A stretch of 8,012 nt of DNA. It comes from Akkermansiaceae bacterium (GTDB lineage: Bacteria > Verrucomicrobiota > Verrucomicrobiia > Verrucomicrobiales > Akkermansiaceae). Positions 1 to 6,200 of the stretch are shown piece after piece. Positions within the stretch are counted from its first letter, which is position 1. The number at the start of each line of letters is the position of its first letter. Under the pieces are notes generated by a model. It saw nothing but the letters and a program-made list of their open reading frames with translations. It was not told where the DNA came from and did not search any database. The DNA is taken from assembly GCA_023301335.1 (NCBI GenBank), contig JALZVA010000196.1:1-8012 (forward strand), written 5' to 3'. The position numbers were made by a program, and so were the translations under genes.

Positions 1-858
1 TTCTTCTTCCGCCGCCTTCGCCTCGGTGTAAAGGCTGACCTCACAGAGGGTATCGAAGCTGAAACAATTTATGATTTTTCTGAAGGCGGAGGTGGAACAG
101 CCAATACCATAGTGATTAGAATTGGTGACTTCACTTTAGGCCACCAGAAAACACCATTTGGTCATGCGCAGTGGCAATCTTCTTCAGAAATCAAAACAAT
201 TGAGCGTTCTGTCGCGACACGTTTCTTCGTTGATGACACTGGTTTTGCAGGATTCCACACAGGTATTCACTATGAAACTCAGCTTTCAGACTTCACCGTA
301 AGAGCAGCTATCACTAACTCGAGCGCAGGTACAGATGACATCCGTAATGCAACTCAAGATCTTGCCTATTACGCAAGTGTACGTTGGCAACATGACGACC
401 TCACTCTCGGAGCAGACTTTGGGCACCAGCAATCAAATGATACCCTTGGCACAGGAGAAGATGACTTCAGCGCGGTAACTGCATACGTAAACTACCAAAA
501 TGATAATTTCACTATCCTTGGGGAATATTTCTATGGTGACGGAGACGACGCTGACACTGATGCATTTGCCATCCTTGCGGCATACAAATTCGGTAAGTTT
601 GAGCCAGTATTACGTTACTCTTTTGTTGATTCCGATGCTCCAATCGATTCCGACAACCTCATTCGCCGTGCACCTGAAGCACTAAATAACACTGACGTTG
701 CTGGTGAGATATACTCCATCTACGCAGGTGTGAACTACTACCACAACGATGCCGTGAAAGCATCTCTCGGGTATGAGTATGCAGAATCAGAAAACGAAGA
801 CGGGGAGACAACTGATGAGATCAGTGGTATCCGTGCACGTATTCAGGTTTTGTTCTAA
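1..858 (+). CDS. Phosphate-selective porin (OprO/OprP-like), C-terminal part
   Basis: The frame is open from the first base, so the gene begins upstream; 285 codons are visible before the TAA stop. The protein is most likely a 16-stranded outer-membrane porin of the OprO/OprP family, a passive channel for phosphate or other anions. The visible part opens with FFFRRLRLGVKADL, which resembles the 'RRaRlgvkG' strand of these porins, followed by IRIGDFTLGHQKTPFG, close to the family's 'vGqfkxPFG' segment. After that come alternating polar/aromatic strands (YYASVRWQ, FTILGEYFYG, KFEPVLRYSF, AGVNYYHNDAVKASLGYEY). It ends in RIQVLF; a terminal phenylalanine is the usual recognition signal for the BAM assembly machinery. 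The protein is rich in Asp and Glu. Substrate selectivity cannot be read from this fragment. A general porin of a related family is the alternative. Confidence 0.78.
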   Translation, partial: FFFRRLRLGVKADLTEGIEAETIYDFSEGGGGTANTIVIRIGDFTLGHQKTPFGHAQWQSSSEIKTIERSVATRFFVDDTGFAGFHTGIHYETQLSDFTVRAAITNSSAGTDDIRNATQDLAYYASVRWQHDDLTLGADFGHQQSNDTLGTGEDDFSAVTAYVNYQNDNFTILGEYFYGDGDDADTDAFAILAAYKFGKFEPVLRYSFVDSDAPIDSDNLIRRAPEALNNTDVAGEIYSIYAGVNYYHNDAVKASLGYEYAESENEDGETTDEISGIRARIQVLF

Positions 859-864
859 TCTTTA

Positions 865-880
865 AGCGGTTCAAACCGCT
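865..880 (+). other. Small hairpin after the porin gene
   Basis: AGCGGT (865-870) and ACCGCT (875-880) form a perfect 6-bp stem with a TCAA loop, 7 nt after the porin stop codon. No T-run follows, so it is not itself a terminator. It could protect the 3' end of the porin mRNA ahead of the strong terminator at 902-934. Confidence 0.4.
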
Positions 881-901
881 GAAGTAAGCAATTTAATTTC
901 C

Positions 902-934
902 AGAGCTTTGAGGTCTTCCTCAAAGCTCTTTTTT
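902..934 (+). terminator. Rho-independent terminator of the porin gene
   Basis: A perfect 12-bp stem (902-913 pairing with 918-929) closes a 4-nt TCTT loop and is followed by six T residues (929-934). It lies 44 nt after the porin stop and 8 nt before the end of the convergent oxidoreductase gene. On the minus strand the bases after the stem are GGAAATTAAATT, a poor T-tract, so it mainly serves the plus strand. Confidence 0.9.
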
Positions 935-941
935 ATTTTCT

Positions 942-2519
942 CTAGAACACTGTTGCGTCCGCACACTTCATCCCATCAAGAGCTGCAGAAACAATTCCTC
1001 CCGCATATCCAGCACCTTCTCCACAGGGTATCAGGCCTTCGACATCTGGGTGGTGTAAACTACGTTCATCTCTAGGCACTCTAACAGGACTCGAAGTCCG
1101 AGTCTCAAATCCTAAAAAATTTGCCTCTTCCCCGATATAACCAGACATGCTTTGACCAAATTGTTCCAGGCCCTTTTTCATTCTTGAGGAAATGCAGTCG
1201 GGAAGGATGAGGTCTATTCTACTTGAGGTCAGACCTGGGAAATAACTTGTCTCAGGGAGTGTGTCTGATTGCTTTCCTGCTATAAAATCGACGACCCTTT
1301 GCCCGGGAGCTTTTTGCATTCCACCTCCCGCCTTTGATGCAGCTACTTCCAGATGTTTTTGAAATGCAATCCCCGCAAGGACTCCATGCTCAGCTTGAAA
1401 CTCTACCGTGTCTTCAGGCTCTACCGTCACAACCATCCCGCTATTGGCAAAGGGAGAGCCCCTGCGTGAGAGCGACATCCCATTGACCACGACTTCATCA
1501 TTCTCAGTTGCCGCTGGGACAATAAATCCGCCAGGGCACATACAGAATGAATGCACGCCTCTGCCCTCAATTTTACTCGCTAGTCTATACCTAGCAGCTG
1601 GTAGCATTCTATGCCTCTCTGTCCCACGTTCATAGGAATACTGAATACTATCAATCAACGGTTGGGGGTGCTCTATCCGCATCCCTACAGCGAATGCTTT
1701 CTGTTCGATAAAAATAGATTTTTTCTCTAAGAGCTGATAAATATCACGTGCACTATGCCCTGTGGCTAGGATCACAGCCTGCCCTTTCACTTCGGAACCA
1801 TCGCTACAGACCACTCCCTCGATTTTTTTCCCTCCCTGGGTAAGTAAAAAATCTGTCACCTTTGAATGGAATCTCACTTCTCCACCAGCTGCGATAATTG
1901 TCTCACGCATCGCCTTTACCACATTTGGCAAGAGGTTAGATCCCACATGTGGATGGGCATCTGTGAGGATATTTTCGGGAGCACCATGGGAGACTAAGAC
2001 TTCATAGACTTTTCTCACTGGACCTCGCTTGGTTGCACGTGTGTAAAGCTTTCCATCTGAGTAAGTGCCCGCTCCCCCTTCTCCAAAACAATAGTTAGAG
2101 TCCTCAATCACGGTTCCCTTCCGCATGATTGGTCCCAGATCAAAGCGGCGAGCGGATGCGTCTTTCCCCCGTTCTAAAATAATCGGTTTTTTTCCTAACT
2201 CTAAACAACGAAGCGCGGCATACATGCCTGCAGGCCCACACCCTACTATCACCACCACGGGAGCACCTGAAGGGATACTCTTGAGCTTCATCTCTAGCTT
2301 TGGAGTTTCAGGAAGAGATTGATTAATCCCCACCTCAAGGCGAAGTTGAATTTTTATCTGTGCTTTTCGGGCATCAATCGAATGCTTGATCAGCCTGAGT
2401 TCCGTAATAGCTTTCTGCGGGAGCTTTAGTTTCCTAGCTACGCGCTTCTTCCACACATCTTGATCTTCTGATTCCTCCAATGGAAGAATGATATCTACCG
2501 TTTCTATTCCCTGTTTCAT
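942..2519 (-). CDS. FAD-dependent oxidoreductase, COG2509 type
   Basis: A 525-residue flavoprotein, complete and close to the usual family length (about 520-550). The N-terminal 85 residues form a small basic alpha/beta domain (KLKLPQKAITELRLIKHSIDAR). The Rossmann FAD-binding motif VVVIVGCGPAGMYAALRCLE (88-107) ends at ILERG (114-118). Further conserved blocks are GEGGAGTYSDGKLYTR (146-161), a second nucleotide-contact motif VILATGHSARD (249-259), FCMCPGGF (325-332) with two cysteines, ETRTSSPVR (472-480), and the C-terminal FAD-closing segment CGEGAGYAGGIVSAALDG (499-516). I recognise this as the uncharacterised FAD-dependent dehydrogenase family COG2509; the natural substrate is not known. 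No signal peptide or membrane segment is seen, so it is probably cytosolic. AGGAGA, 8 nt before the ATG, supports this start. It is transcribed divergently from the next gene. Confidence 0.9.
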   Translation of the reverse strand: MKQGIETVDIILPLEESEDQDVWKKRVARKLKLPQKAITELRLIKHSIDARKAQIKIQLRLEVGINQSLPETPKLEMKLKSIPSGAPVVVIVGCGPAGMYAALRCLELGKKPIILERGKDASARRFDLGPIMRKGTVIEDSNYCFGEGGAGTYSDGKLYTRATKRGPVRKVYEVLVSHGAPENILTDAHPHVGSNLLPNVVKAMRETIIAAGGEVRFHSKVTDFLLTQGGKKIEGVVCSDGSEVKGQAVILATGHSARDIYQLLEKKSIFIEQKAFAVGMRIEHPQPLIDSIQYSYERGTERHRMLPAARYRLASKIEGRGVHSFCMCPGGFIVPAATENDEVVVNGMSLSRRGSPFANSGMVVTVEPEDTVEFQAEHGVLAGIAFQKHLEVAASKAGGGMQKAPGQRVVDFIAGKQSDTLPETSYFPGLTSSRIDLILPDCISSRMKKGLEQFGQSMSGYIGEEANFLGFETRTSSPVRVPRDERSLHHPDVEGLIPCGEGAGYAGGIVSAALDGMKCADATVF

Positions 2520-2527
2520 ATCCGACT

Positions 2528-2533
2528 TCTCCT
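2528..2533 (-). promoter_or_regulatory. Shine-Dalgarno site of the FAD oxidoreductase
   Basis: On the minus strand AGGAGA lies 8 nt upstream of the ATG at 2519. It is the best ribosome binding site in the window and fixes this start. It stands out because most neighbouring genes have none. Confidence 0.7.
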
Positions 2534-2665
2534 AGTTCGAGGCTTACTGTATCTGGGCTAAATAGCACGCTAAAAATACAGCTCTTACATCTAAAGTATG
2601 TGTAATTCTCACGCTCGATTTTATTTCCTTAAATTTGATTCTGAGGTTGACCCTCTAGGACAAGA

Positions 2666-3709
2666 TTGTCCATGATACACACTATGGCATTACGTATTGC
2701 AGACATTATCCAGCATGGCTGGATTGATAATACTAGCCCTGGGGTTTCTAAAGGAGAAATATATATTCTAGGGCATACCGAACCCATCCGCCTGTTCCTT
2801 AAAGGTAACTGCTGGAGAGATATCGCAGGGACAAAAATGCAATTCCGCAATAACTCACCAACCCTTGATGAAGAGACCTACGCCACACTTCTTCACCTTC
2901 AGAAAGGAGTCGTTGGCGATATGACCTGCTCACTCAAAAGGAAGTCAGCCACTATTCCTCTCAACGAATTTGAAGATTACTTTGAAGGTGGTAAGGAAAT
3001 CCCCTTTGCATGGAAAAACACACTTTATCTGGAATGGTTCAGTATTGCCAATGGCCGTGTCCTCATTGACTCCACAGACTTTGAAGTCACCTTATCTGAT
3101 CACAGCTGGACACTCTCAGAAACCCAAGAGCAACATCAAAGAATCGAAAACTCCCACGCTATGAACCAGTTCATGCAACTCGCCATCGATATGGCAGAAG
3201 CGGAAGCGGAAATCAGCTTCACCTCCTCTGAAGAAGTCGATGAGTACGAATGGGAAAAACGCCTCCGCGTGAAAGATCACCTCGATGAAGCCCAGTGGCT
3301 ACTCGAAGAATCCTTCCAAGAAGAAATTCTCGATGAAGAAGAGGAAGAAATAGGCATGATAAAACGCCATAGCCTCGTGCAGCTCGCCCACCACACCTAT
3401 GACATTGTGATGGAAAAACTCGGTGACTCTAAACTCGATAACGGTCCAAGAGGCTCTCTCGCTGCAGCCATGAGCTACGTCTTCACCTCCGCCGATGACG
3501 CCTGGCCAGATAAAGGATTAAAAATCGAATCTGGCTACCGCCTAGCGGTCATGAAAAGAACCTTACTCGCCTGCCAAAACTCCATCGCCCACTGTAATAC
3601 TCTGATGCTCGAAGATGATAGTTACGAAGCCATCCGCACAGAGATTCACCACCTCCGTGACACCATCCTCGACACCATCCGCCATGTGCGGAAACAATCA
3701 AAGGAATAA
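2666..3709 (+). CDS. Conserved uncharacterised protein, beta-rich head and acidic helical tail
   Basis: I cannot assign a function. The 347-residue product has no signal peptide or membrane helix. Residues about 7-150 look beta-rich and contain ALRIADIIQHGWIDNTSPG, GEIYILGHTEPIRLFLKGNCWRDIAGTKMQF and a DFEVTLSD strand; I have a memory of similar N-termini in unnamed proteins of several Gram-negative phyla. Residues 176-230 are strikingly acidic and helical (AEAEAE, then EEILDEEEEE). Residues 231-347 form a helical bundle-like tail (LVQLAHHTYDIVMEKLG, GYRLAVMKRTLLACQNSIAHC). The start is ambiguous. AGGA (2657-2660) suits TTG at 2666 (5-nt spacing) or, less well, ATG at 2672 (11 nt); the conserved part begins at ATG 2684 (MALRIAD), which has no ribosome site. 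It is divergent from the oxidoreductase across a 146-bp gap in which I see no convincing promoter. Confidence 0.85.
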   Translation: MSMIHTMALRIADIIQHGWIDNTSPGVSKGEIYILGHTEPIRLFLKGNCWRDIAGTKMQFRNNSPTLDEETYATLLHLQKGVVGDMTCSLKRKSATIPLNEFEDYFEGGKEIPFAWKNTLYLEWFSIANGRVLIDSTDFEVTLSDHSWTLSETQEQHQRIENSHAMNQFMQLAIDMAEAEAEISFTSSEEVDEYEWEKRLRVKDHLDEAQWLLEESFQEEILDEEEEEIGMIKRHSLVQLAHHTYDIVMEKLGDSKLDNGPRGSLAAAMSYVFTSADDAWPDKGLKIESGYRLAVMKRTLLACQNSIAHCNTLMLEDDSYEAIRTEIHHLRDTILDTIRHVRKQSKE

Positions 3710-3762
3710 TCTCTAGTAGCACTTTAAGAAAAACCATGTAGCTACCTTCACAAAAATGCCCT

Positions 3763-3827
3763 AGCTGAGCACGGGAGTCGTATAAAGTCTCTCACACACC
3801 CTGCTTTTCACTTGCGCAGCTGAGCAC
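3763..3827 (+). repeat. 10-bp direct repeat AGCTGAGCAC
   Basis: AGCTGAGCAC occurs exactly at 3763-3772 and again at 3818-3827, 55 bp apart, in the intergenic region before the small membrane-protein gene. The copies contain AGCTGAGC, which is close to palindromic. It may be chance, or a paired protein-binding site. Confidence 0.35.
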
Positions 3828-3837
3828 CAGTGAGAGA
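3788..3837 (+). promoter_or_regulatory. Inverted repeat overlapping the likely ribosome site of the membrane protein
   Basis: TCTCTCAC (3788-3795) is perfectly complementary to GTGAGAGA (3830-3837), with a 34-nt loop. The right arm includes GAGAG, the only purine-rich stretch at a usable distance (about 9 nt) from the ATG at 3846. In RNA this 8-bp stem would cover the ribosome binding site. The base pairing is seen in the sequence; a regulatory role is inference. Confidence 0.35.
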
Positions 3838-3845
3838 ATCCGCGC

Positions 3846-4220
3846 ATGAACAAGATGCCGCACATTGGAATCACAGCAGGACTCGCACTCGTTATCCTCT
3901 CACTTGGATCCTTTTTCATTAGTGAGACAAAAAGCCCTACAGCATTTATCCCTTGTGGAATTGCCCTCCCTCTTCTTATCAGCTCTTTTATCTCTCTTAA
4001 GCCAAAGAATTTAAAGCTGGGGATGCATATTTCAGCTACTTTTGGACTACTCGGCTTCCTCGCACCTGCTGGTATGCTTATCTCAAAAGCAGCCAAAGGC
4101 GCTCTTGAGTGGAAGCTTTCCACCTACTCAATGCTTGGCATGGGGCTCATTTGCTTCATCTTCACTCTCCTCTGTGTAAAGTCTTTCATCGATGTGCGCA
4201 AAGCTAAGCAACGTGCTTAA
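3846..4220 (+). CDS. Small four-helix integral membrane protein, function unknown
   Basis: The 124-residue product has four probable transmembrane helices at about 6-25 (HIGITAGLALVILSLGSFFI), 31-51 (PTAFIPCGIALPLLISSFIS), 58-78 (LGMHISATFGLLGFLAPAGM) and 93-115 (YSMLGMGLICFIFTLLCVKSF). It ends in a basic cytoplasmic tail (DVRKAKQRA). Positive residues cluster in the loop between helices 2 and 3 (KPKNLK) and at the C-terminus, which suggests both termini face the cytoplasm. It resembles short uncharacterised membrane proteins I associate with Planctomycetes and Verrucomicrobia, with a 'SPTALIP' segment in helix 2 and a histidine in helix 3, but I know of no function. ATG 3846 follows a weak GAGAG site; ATG 3855 (MPHIG) is an alternative. 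Confidence 0.8.
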   Translation: MNKMPHIGITAGLALVILSLGSFFISETKSPTAFIPCGIALPLLISSFISLKPKNLKLGMHISATFGLLGFLAPAGMLISKAAKGALEWKLSTYSMLGMGLICFIFTLLCVKSFIDVRKAKQRA

Positions 4221-4291
4221 ATCGATAGATAGATTCCTATTTAAATCCAAAAATGAATAAATAGGGGCGTTTTTAAGTCCCATTAGTGAAT

Positions 4292-5104
4292 ATGAAATTA
4301 AGTACTTTTTTTGCTGCTAGTTTTGCCCTTTTACTCACCAGTTTCTCTGCATCTGCGGAAGATTGGCAAGCTAAGGTCAAATCTCAAAAACTTGGATCCT
4401 TTCCTCTTCCTCAACCTGTCCAGCTCACCTACCAAGGAAGCTTTGCCAATGTCGTCAAATCAGGTAAGGTAAGTTTCATTTTTGGAAAAAAGGATAAACG
4501 TTACCCCCATTTTTATATTTCCCAGAGTTATGGTGGCTCCTCTTTTAAAAGGCTCCCCTACACCTATGACATGACTTCATTCATCAACCCTAAGACTCAA
4601 AAACCTAGGCTGCTCGTAGCAAATGAGTCCGACGATGAGGAAAAGGTGAAAATTTTTAATACCTATCACTCCAGCTCAGTGGAGCACAAGAAAACTACCA
4701 CTCTCTTCAAATCAGGTGAAGTGGAAGAGAAAGCACACAAATTCGGGGCTGTTCCTATTCATGACCCCCTTTCCGCCATGCTCTTTCTCCGCAGTCAAAA
4801 ACTCGAAGTCGGAGAAAAAACCTACATGTGCATACACCCTTTTGCCTCCCCTTACTTCGCCACAGTCAATGTTCTCAAAAAAGAAATCCATATGGGTCAA
4901 CCTTGCCTCAAGATTGACCTAGCCCTCCGTAAAATCGACAAAAAGACAAACCAACTTAAGGCTTACAAAAAACTTAAAAAAGCAACTATCTGGATCACCG
5001 ATGATGCTAAGCGTATTCCTTTAGAATATAAAATAGAAGTCAATATTGCTGGTTTCACCTTTGGTTATGTTAGGCTAAAGCTCACTTCACAGCAAAAACC
5101 ATAA
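4292..5104 (+). CDS. DUF3108 family exported protein
   Basis: From ATG 4292 the product has 270 residues. A typical signal peptide (MKLSTFFAASFALLLTSFSASA, given here as residues 1-22) ends at ASA|EDW, with no lipobox cysteine, so the mature protein is probably periplasmic. The rest fits the beta-rich DUF3108 family (PF11306): an opening strand VQLTYQGSFANVVKSGKVSF, a central 'HDPLSAMLFLRSQKLEVGE' (residues 157-175, matching the family's 'D.lSalyylR...l..G'), and a late 'WITDDAKRIPLEY' (234-246, matching 'lSdD..r.Pl.'). The family's role is not established; some members sit near envelope functions. An in-frame GTG at 4286 adds only two residues. No good Shine-Dalgarno site is seen. The protein is strongly basic with many Lys-Lys pairs. 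Confidence 0.87.
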   Translation: MKLSTFFAASFALLLTSFSASAEDWQAKVKSQKLGSFPLPQPVQLTYQGSFANVVKSGKVSFIFGKKDKRYPHFYISQSYGGSSFKRLPYTYDMTSFINPKTQKPRLLVANESDDEEKVKIFNTYHSSSVEHKKTTTLFKSGEVEEKAHKFGAVPIHDPLSAMLFLRSQKLEVGEKTYMCIHPFASPYFATVNVLKKEIHMGQPCLKIDLALRKIDKKTNQLKAYKKLKKATIWITDDAKRIPLEYKIEVNIAGFTFGYVRLKLTSQQKP

Positions 5105-5113
5105 CACCTTTAC

Positions 5114-5165
5114 GCTGGCTACACCCAGTTCGATTTTAAAAAATAGTGGTGTATGGCTTGCCAGC
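5114..5165 (+). promoter_or_regulatory. Bulged hairpin in the crcB leader
   Basis: GCTGGC-TACACC (5114-5125) is complementary to GGTGTA (5148-5153) and GCCAGC (5160-5165), giving two 6-bp helices separated by a one-sided 6-nt bulge (TGGCTT), with a 22-nt AT-rich loop. It lies between the DUF3108 stop and the crcB start. There is no T-run, so it is not a normal terminator. It does not carry the conserved sequence of the fluoride riboswitch. Its function is unknown and it may be chance. Confidence 0.35.
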
Positions 5166-5192
5166 TGATCTCGTTTTCCTATACTTCAACTT

Positions 5193-5558
5193 ATGGGAAT
5201 GTATGCCTTAGTGTTTATAGGTGGTGGACTAGGCGCCATCACGAGATTTGCTCTCAGCTCTGCACTCAGCACCCACTCCCCTTTAGAGAAATTTCCCATC
5301 GGCGTTCTGTCCTGTAATATTATAGGCTGTTTTTTAATCGGCCTGCTTGTCTTTCTCCCCACTGAGCAGACCCCAGCCTGGCTCCCGCCATTACTCATCA
5401 TCGGCTTTTTAGGAGGCTTTACGACCTTTTCCAGCTTTGGTGTAGAAGCTCTAAAACTATTCCAAGCGGGTGCCCTCCCTCTTGCCAGTGCATACATTCT
5501 AGCCAATGTTCTAGGTAGTTTACTTGCTGTCACTCTAGCCTATAAATTAATCCGTTAG
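5193..5558 (+). CDS. crcB: Fluoride ion channel CrcB/Fluc
   Basis: A 121-residue, four-helix membrane protein of standard Fluc length. Fluc proteins work as antiparallel dimers in the inner membrane and let fluoride leave the cell. The family signatures are present: GGGLGAITRFALS in helix 1 (10-22, usually GGxxGAxxRY), the helix 2 asparagine in VLSCNIIGCFLIG (N42), and the helix 3 block GFLGGFTTFSSFGVE (71-85) containing the sodium-site/Phe-box TTFS motif. It starts at ATG 5193; ATG 5199 (MYALVF) is equally possible and neither has a Shine-Dalgarno site. Many bacteria carry two different crcB copies or use a single homodimer, and this window shows only one. No fluoride riboswitch is recognisable upstream. 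Confidence 0.96.
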   Translation: MGMYALVFIGGGLGAITRFALSSALSTHSPLEKFPIGVLSCNIIGCFLIGLLVFLPTEQTPAWLPPLLIIGFLGGFTTFSSFGVEALKLFQAGALPLASAYILANVLGSLLAVTLAYKLIR

Positions 5559-5590
5559 ACCTGCAGCCTATTTTAACTTAGTATACACTT

Positions 5591-5983
5591 ATGAGAGAAC
5601 TCAAAGACGGCATCCGATCCTTAGTTCGCATCGATTTTTTCGGTCACGTACATAAACATTTTAGAGGTAGTGATATGGAAGAAAGATGCGCTAACGAAGT
5701 GCGCGTCTTACAAGAACTCGAAAAACGACAGTGCCCTAATGTCCCAGTGCTCCTTGAGCATAACCTTGAGGAATGTTGGATCAAAACCACTAATTGTGGT
5801 AGCCCTGTGCCAAACCTCTCACGTAAAAAAGCAGATACTCTCTTCCACACTCTAAAAACAAAATTCGGAGTGGTTCATGATGACCCAGAGCCTAGAAACA
5901 TCACCTATGATGAGCATCTCGGTGAGTTTTGTATCATCGATTTCGAGCTCGCTACTTTACTTGACCCTCCCCAAATAGAGTGA
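5591..5983 (+). CDS. Minimal protein-kinase-like protein
   Basis: The product has only 130 residues but carries the core marks of the protein kinase fold. K22 in HVHKHFRG could be the ATP-binding lysine, and E36 in CANEVRVLQEL could be its helix-C partner. The sequence VHDDPEPRN (95-103) is a catalytic loop of HxDxxxxN type (H96, D98, N103). IIDFELA (115-121) gives the metal-binding aspartate D117, with DFE in place of DFG. Such short DFE forms recall Bud32/RIO/lipid-A-kinase-like atypical kinases, which are usually over 200 residues. No glycine-rich loop is evident, and the helical C-lobe after DFE is essentially missing, with only about 10 residues left. The substrate could be a protein, a small molecule or a sugar. 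It starts 32 bp after crcB without a Shine-Dalgarno site; the pair may be co-transcribed. Confidence 0.75.
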   Translation: MRELKDGIRSLVRIDFFGHVHKHFRGSDMEERCANEVRVLQELEKRQCPNVPVLLEHNLEECWIKTTNCGSPVPNLSRKKADTLFHTLKTKFGVVHDDPEPRNITYDEHLGEFCIIDFELATLLDPPQIE

Positions 5984-6018
5984 ACTTATTCTCAGGTCAT
6001 TAAATAAGGCCGTATCAC

Positions 6019-6028
6019 AAAACAAAAA
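6019..6028 (-). terminator. T-rich tract ending the SRP RNA transcript
   Basis: On the minus strand TTTTTGTTTT directly follows the basal helix of the SRP RNA (CTTCTGGCAC). The RNA's own stem would act as the terminator hairpin, a common arrangement for small bacterial RNAs. Confidence 0.6.
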
Positions 6029-6124
6029 GTGCCAGAAGACTGCGGCAACTCGGGACAAGCTACCGTTGCTCCGTTAAGGCCTGGCGGGATTTACTAGCCC
6101 AAGCTCCACAGCTTCTGACGGCTT
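6024..6124 (-). ncRNA. ffs: Small signal recognition particle RNA (4.5S/SRP RNA)
   Basis: Read on the minus strand, the region folds into one long hairpin. CAGAAG (6117-6112) pairs with CTTCTG (6038-6033), CTGTGG (6111-6106) with CCGCAG (6045-6040), and AGCTTGGG (6105-6098) with CCCGAGTT (6054-6047, with G-U pairs). The tip is domain IV: CCGC-CAGG-CC (6087-6078) faces GG-AGCA-ACGG (6072-6063), which restores the universally conserved symmetric loop CAGG/AGCA bound by the Ffh M domain, followed by the typical 'CGGTAG'. At about 100 nt it has the size of the E. coli 4.5S type, without an Alu domain. The RNA pairs with Ffh and recruits FtsY for co-translational membrane targeting. The apical loop is UUAAC instead of GGAA. 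A T-rich tract (6028-6019) follows the helix. The ends are estimated from pairing. Confidence 0.85.
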
Positions 6125-6161
6125 GGTGGTAACCACTCCCACTACTCTTTGCAACCCTTTT

Positions 6162-6190
6162 CTTATTTTCTTCCTTAAACTATATCTCAA
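6162..6190 (-). promoter_or_regulatory. Possible promoter for the SRP RNA
   Basis: On the minus strand TTGAGA (6190-6185) and AATAAG (6167-6162) are separated by 17 bp and resemble -35 and -10 boxes. They lie after the dioxygenase stop codon. Transcription would start near 6155 and leave about 30 nt to be trimmed from the 5' end, which is normal for SRP RNA precursors. The match is modest (-10 box 4 of 6). Confidence 0.3.
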
Positions 6191-6200
6191 AAGAGAATCG

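Noticed and set aside
2520..2665. Divergent promoters between the FAD oxidoreductase and the 347-residue protein
   Set aside because: Promoters must exist here, but no hexamer pair with correct spacing is good enough to mark, so none is claimed.
3714..3745. GTAGC...GCTAC pairing as terminator of the 347-residue protein gene
   Set aside because: The stem is only about five base pairs with a long loop and no T-run follows.
4712..4922. Short open frames inside the DUF3108 gene on both strands
   Set aside because: They are shadows of a gene with a signal peptide and clear family motifs; no ribosome site or domain supports them.
5105..5192. Fluoride riboswitch ahead of crcB
   Set aside because: The conserved GGxGATGG and CTGATGxC-TCCT elements of the crcB motif are not present; the 'CTGATCTCG' near 5165 is only a superficial resemblance.
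6126..6136. Short palindrome GTGGTAACCAC beside the SRP RNA
   Set aside because: A 4-bp stem with a 3-nt loop is too small to call a separate feature; it may simply lie in the RNA's 5' leader.
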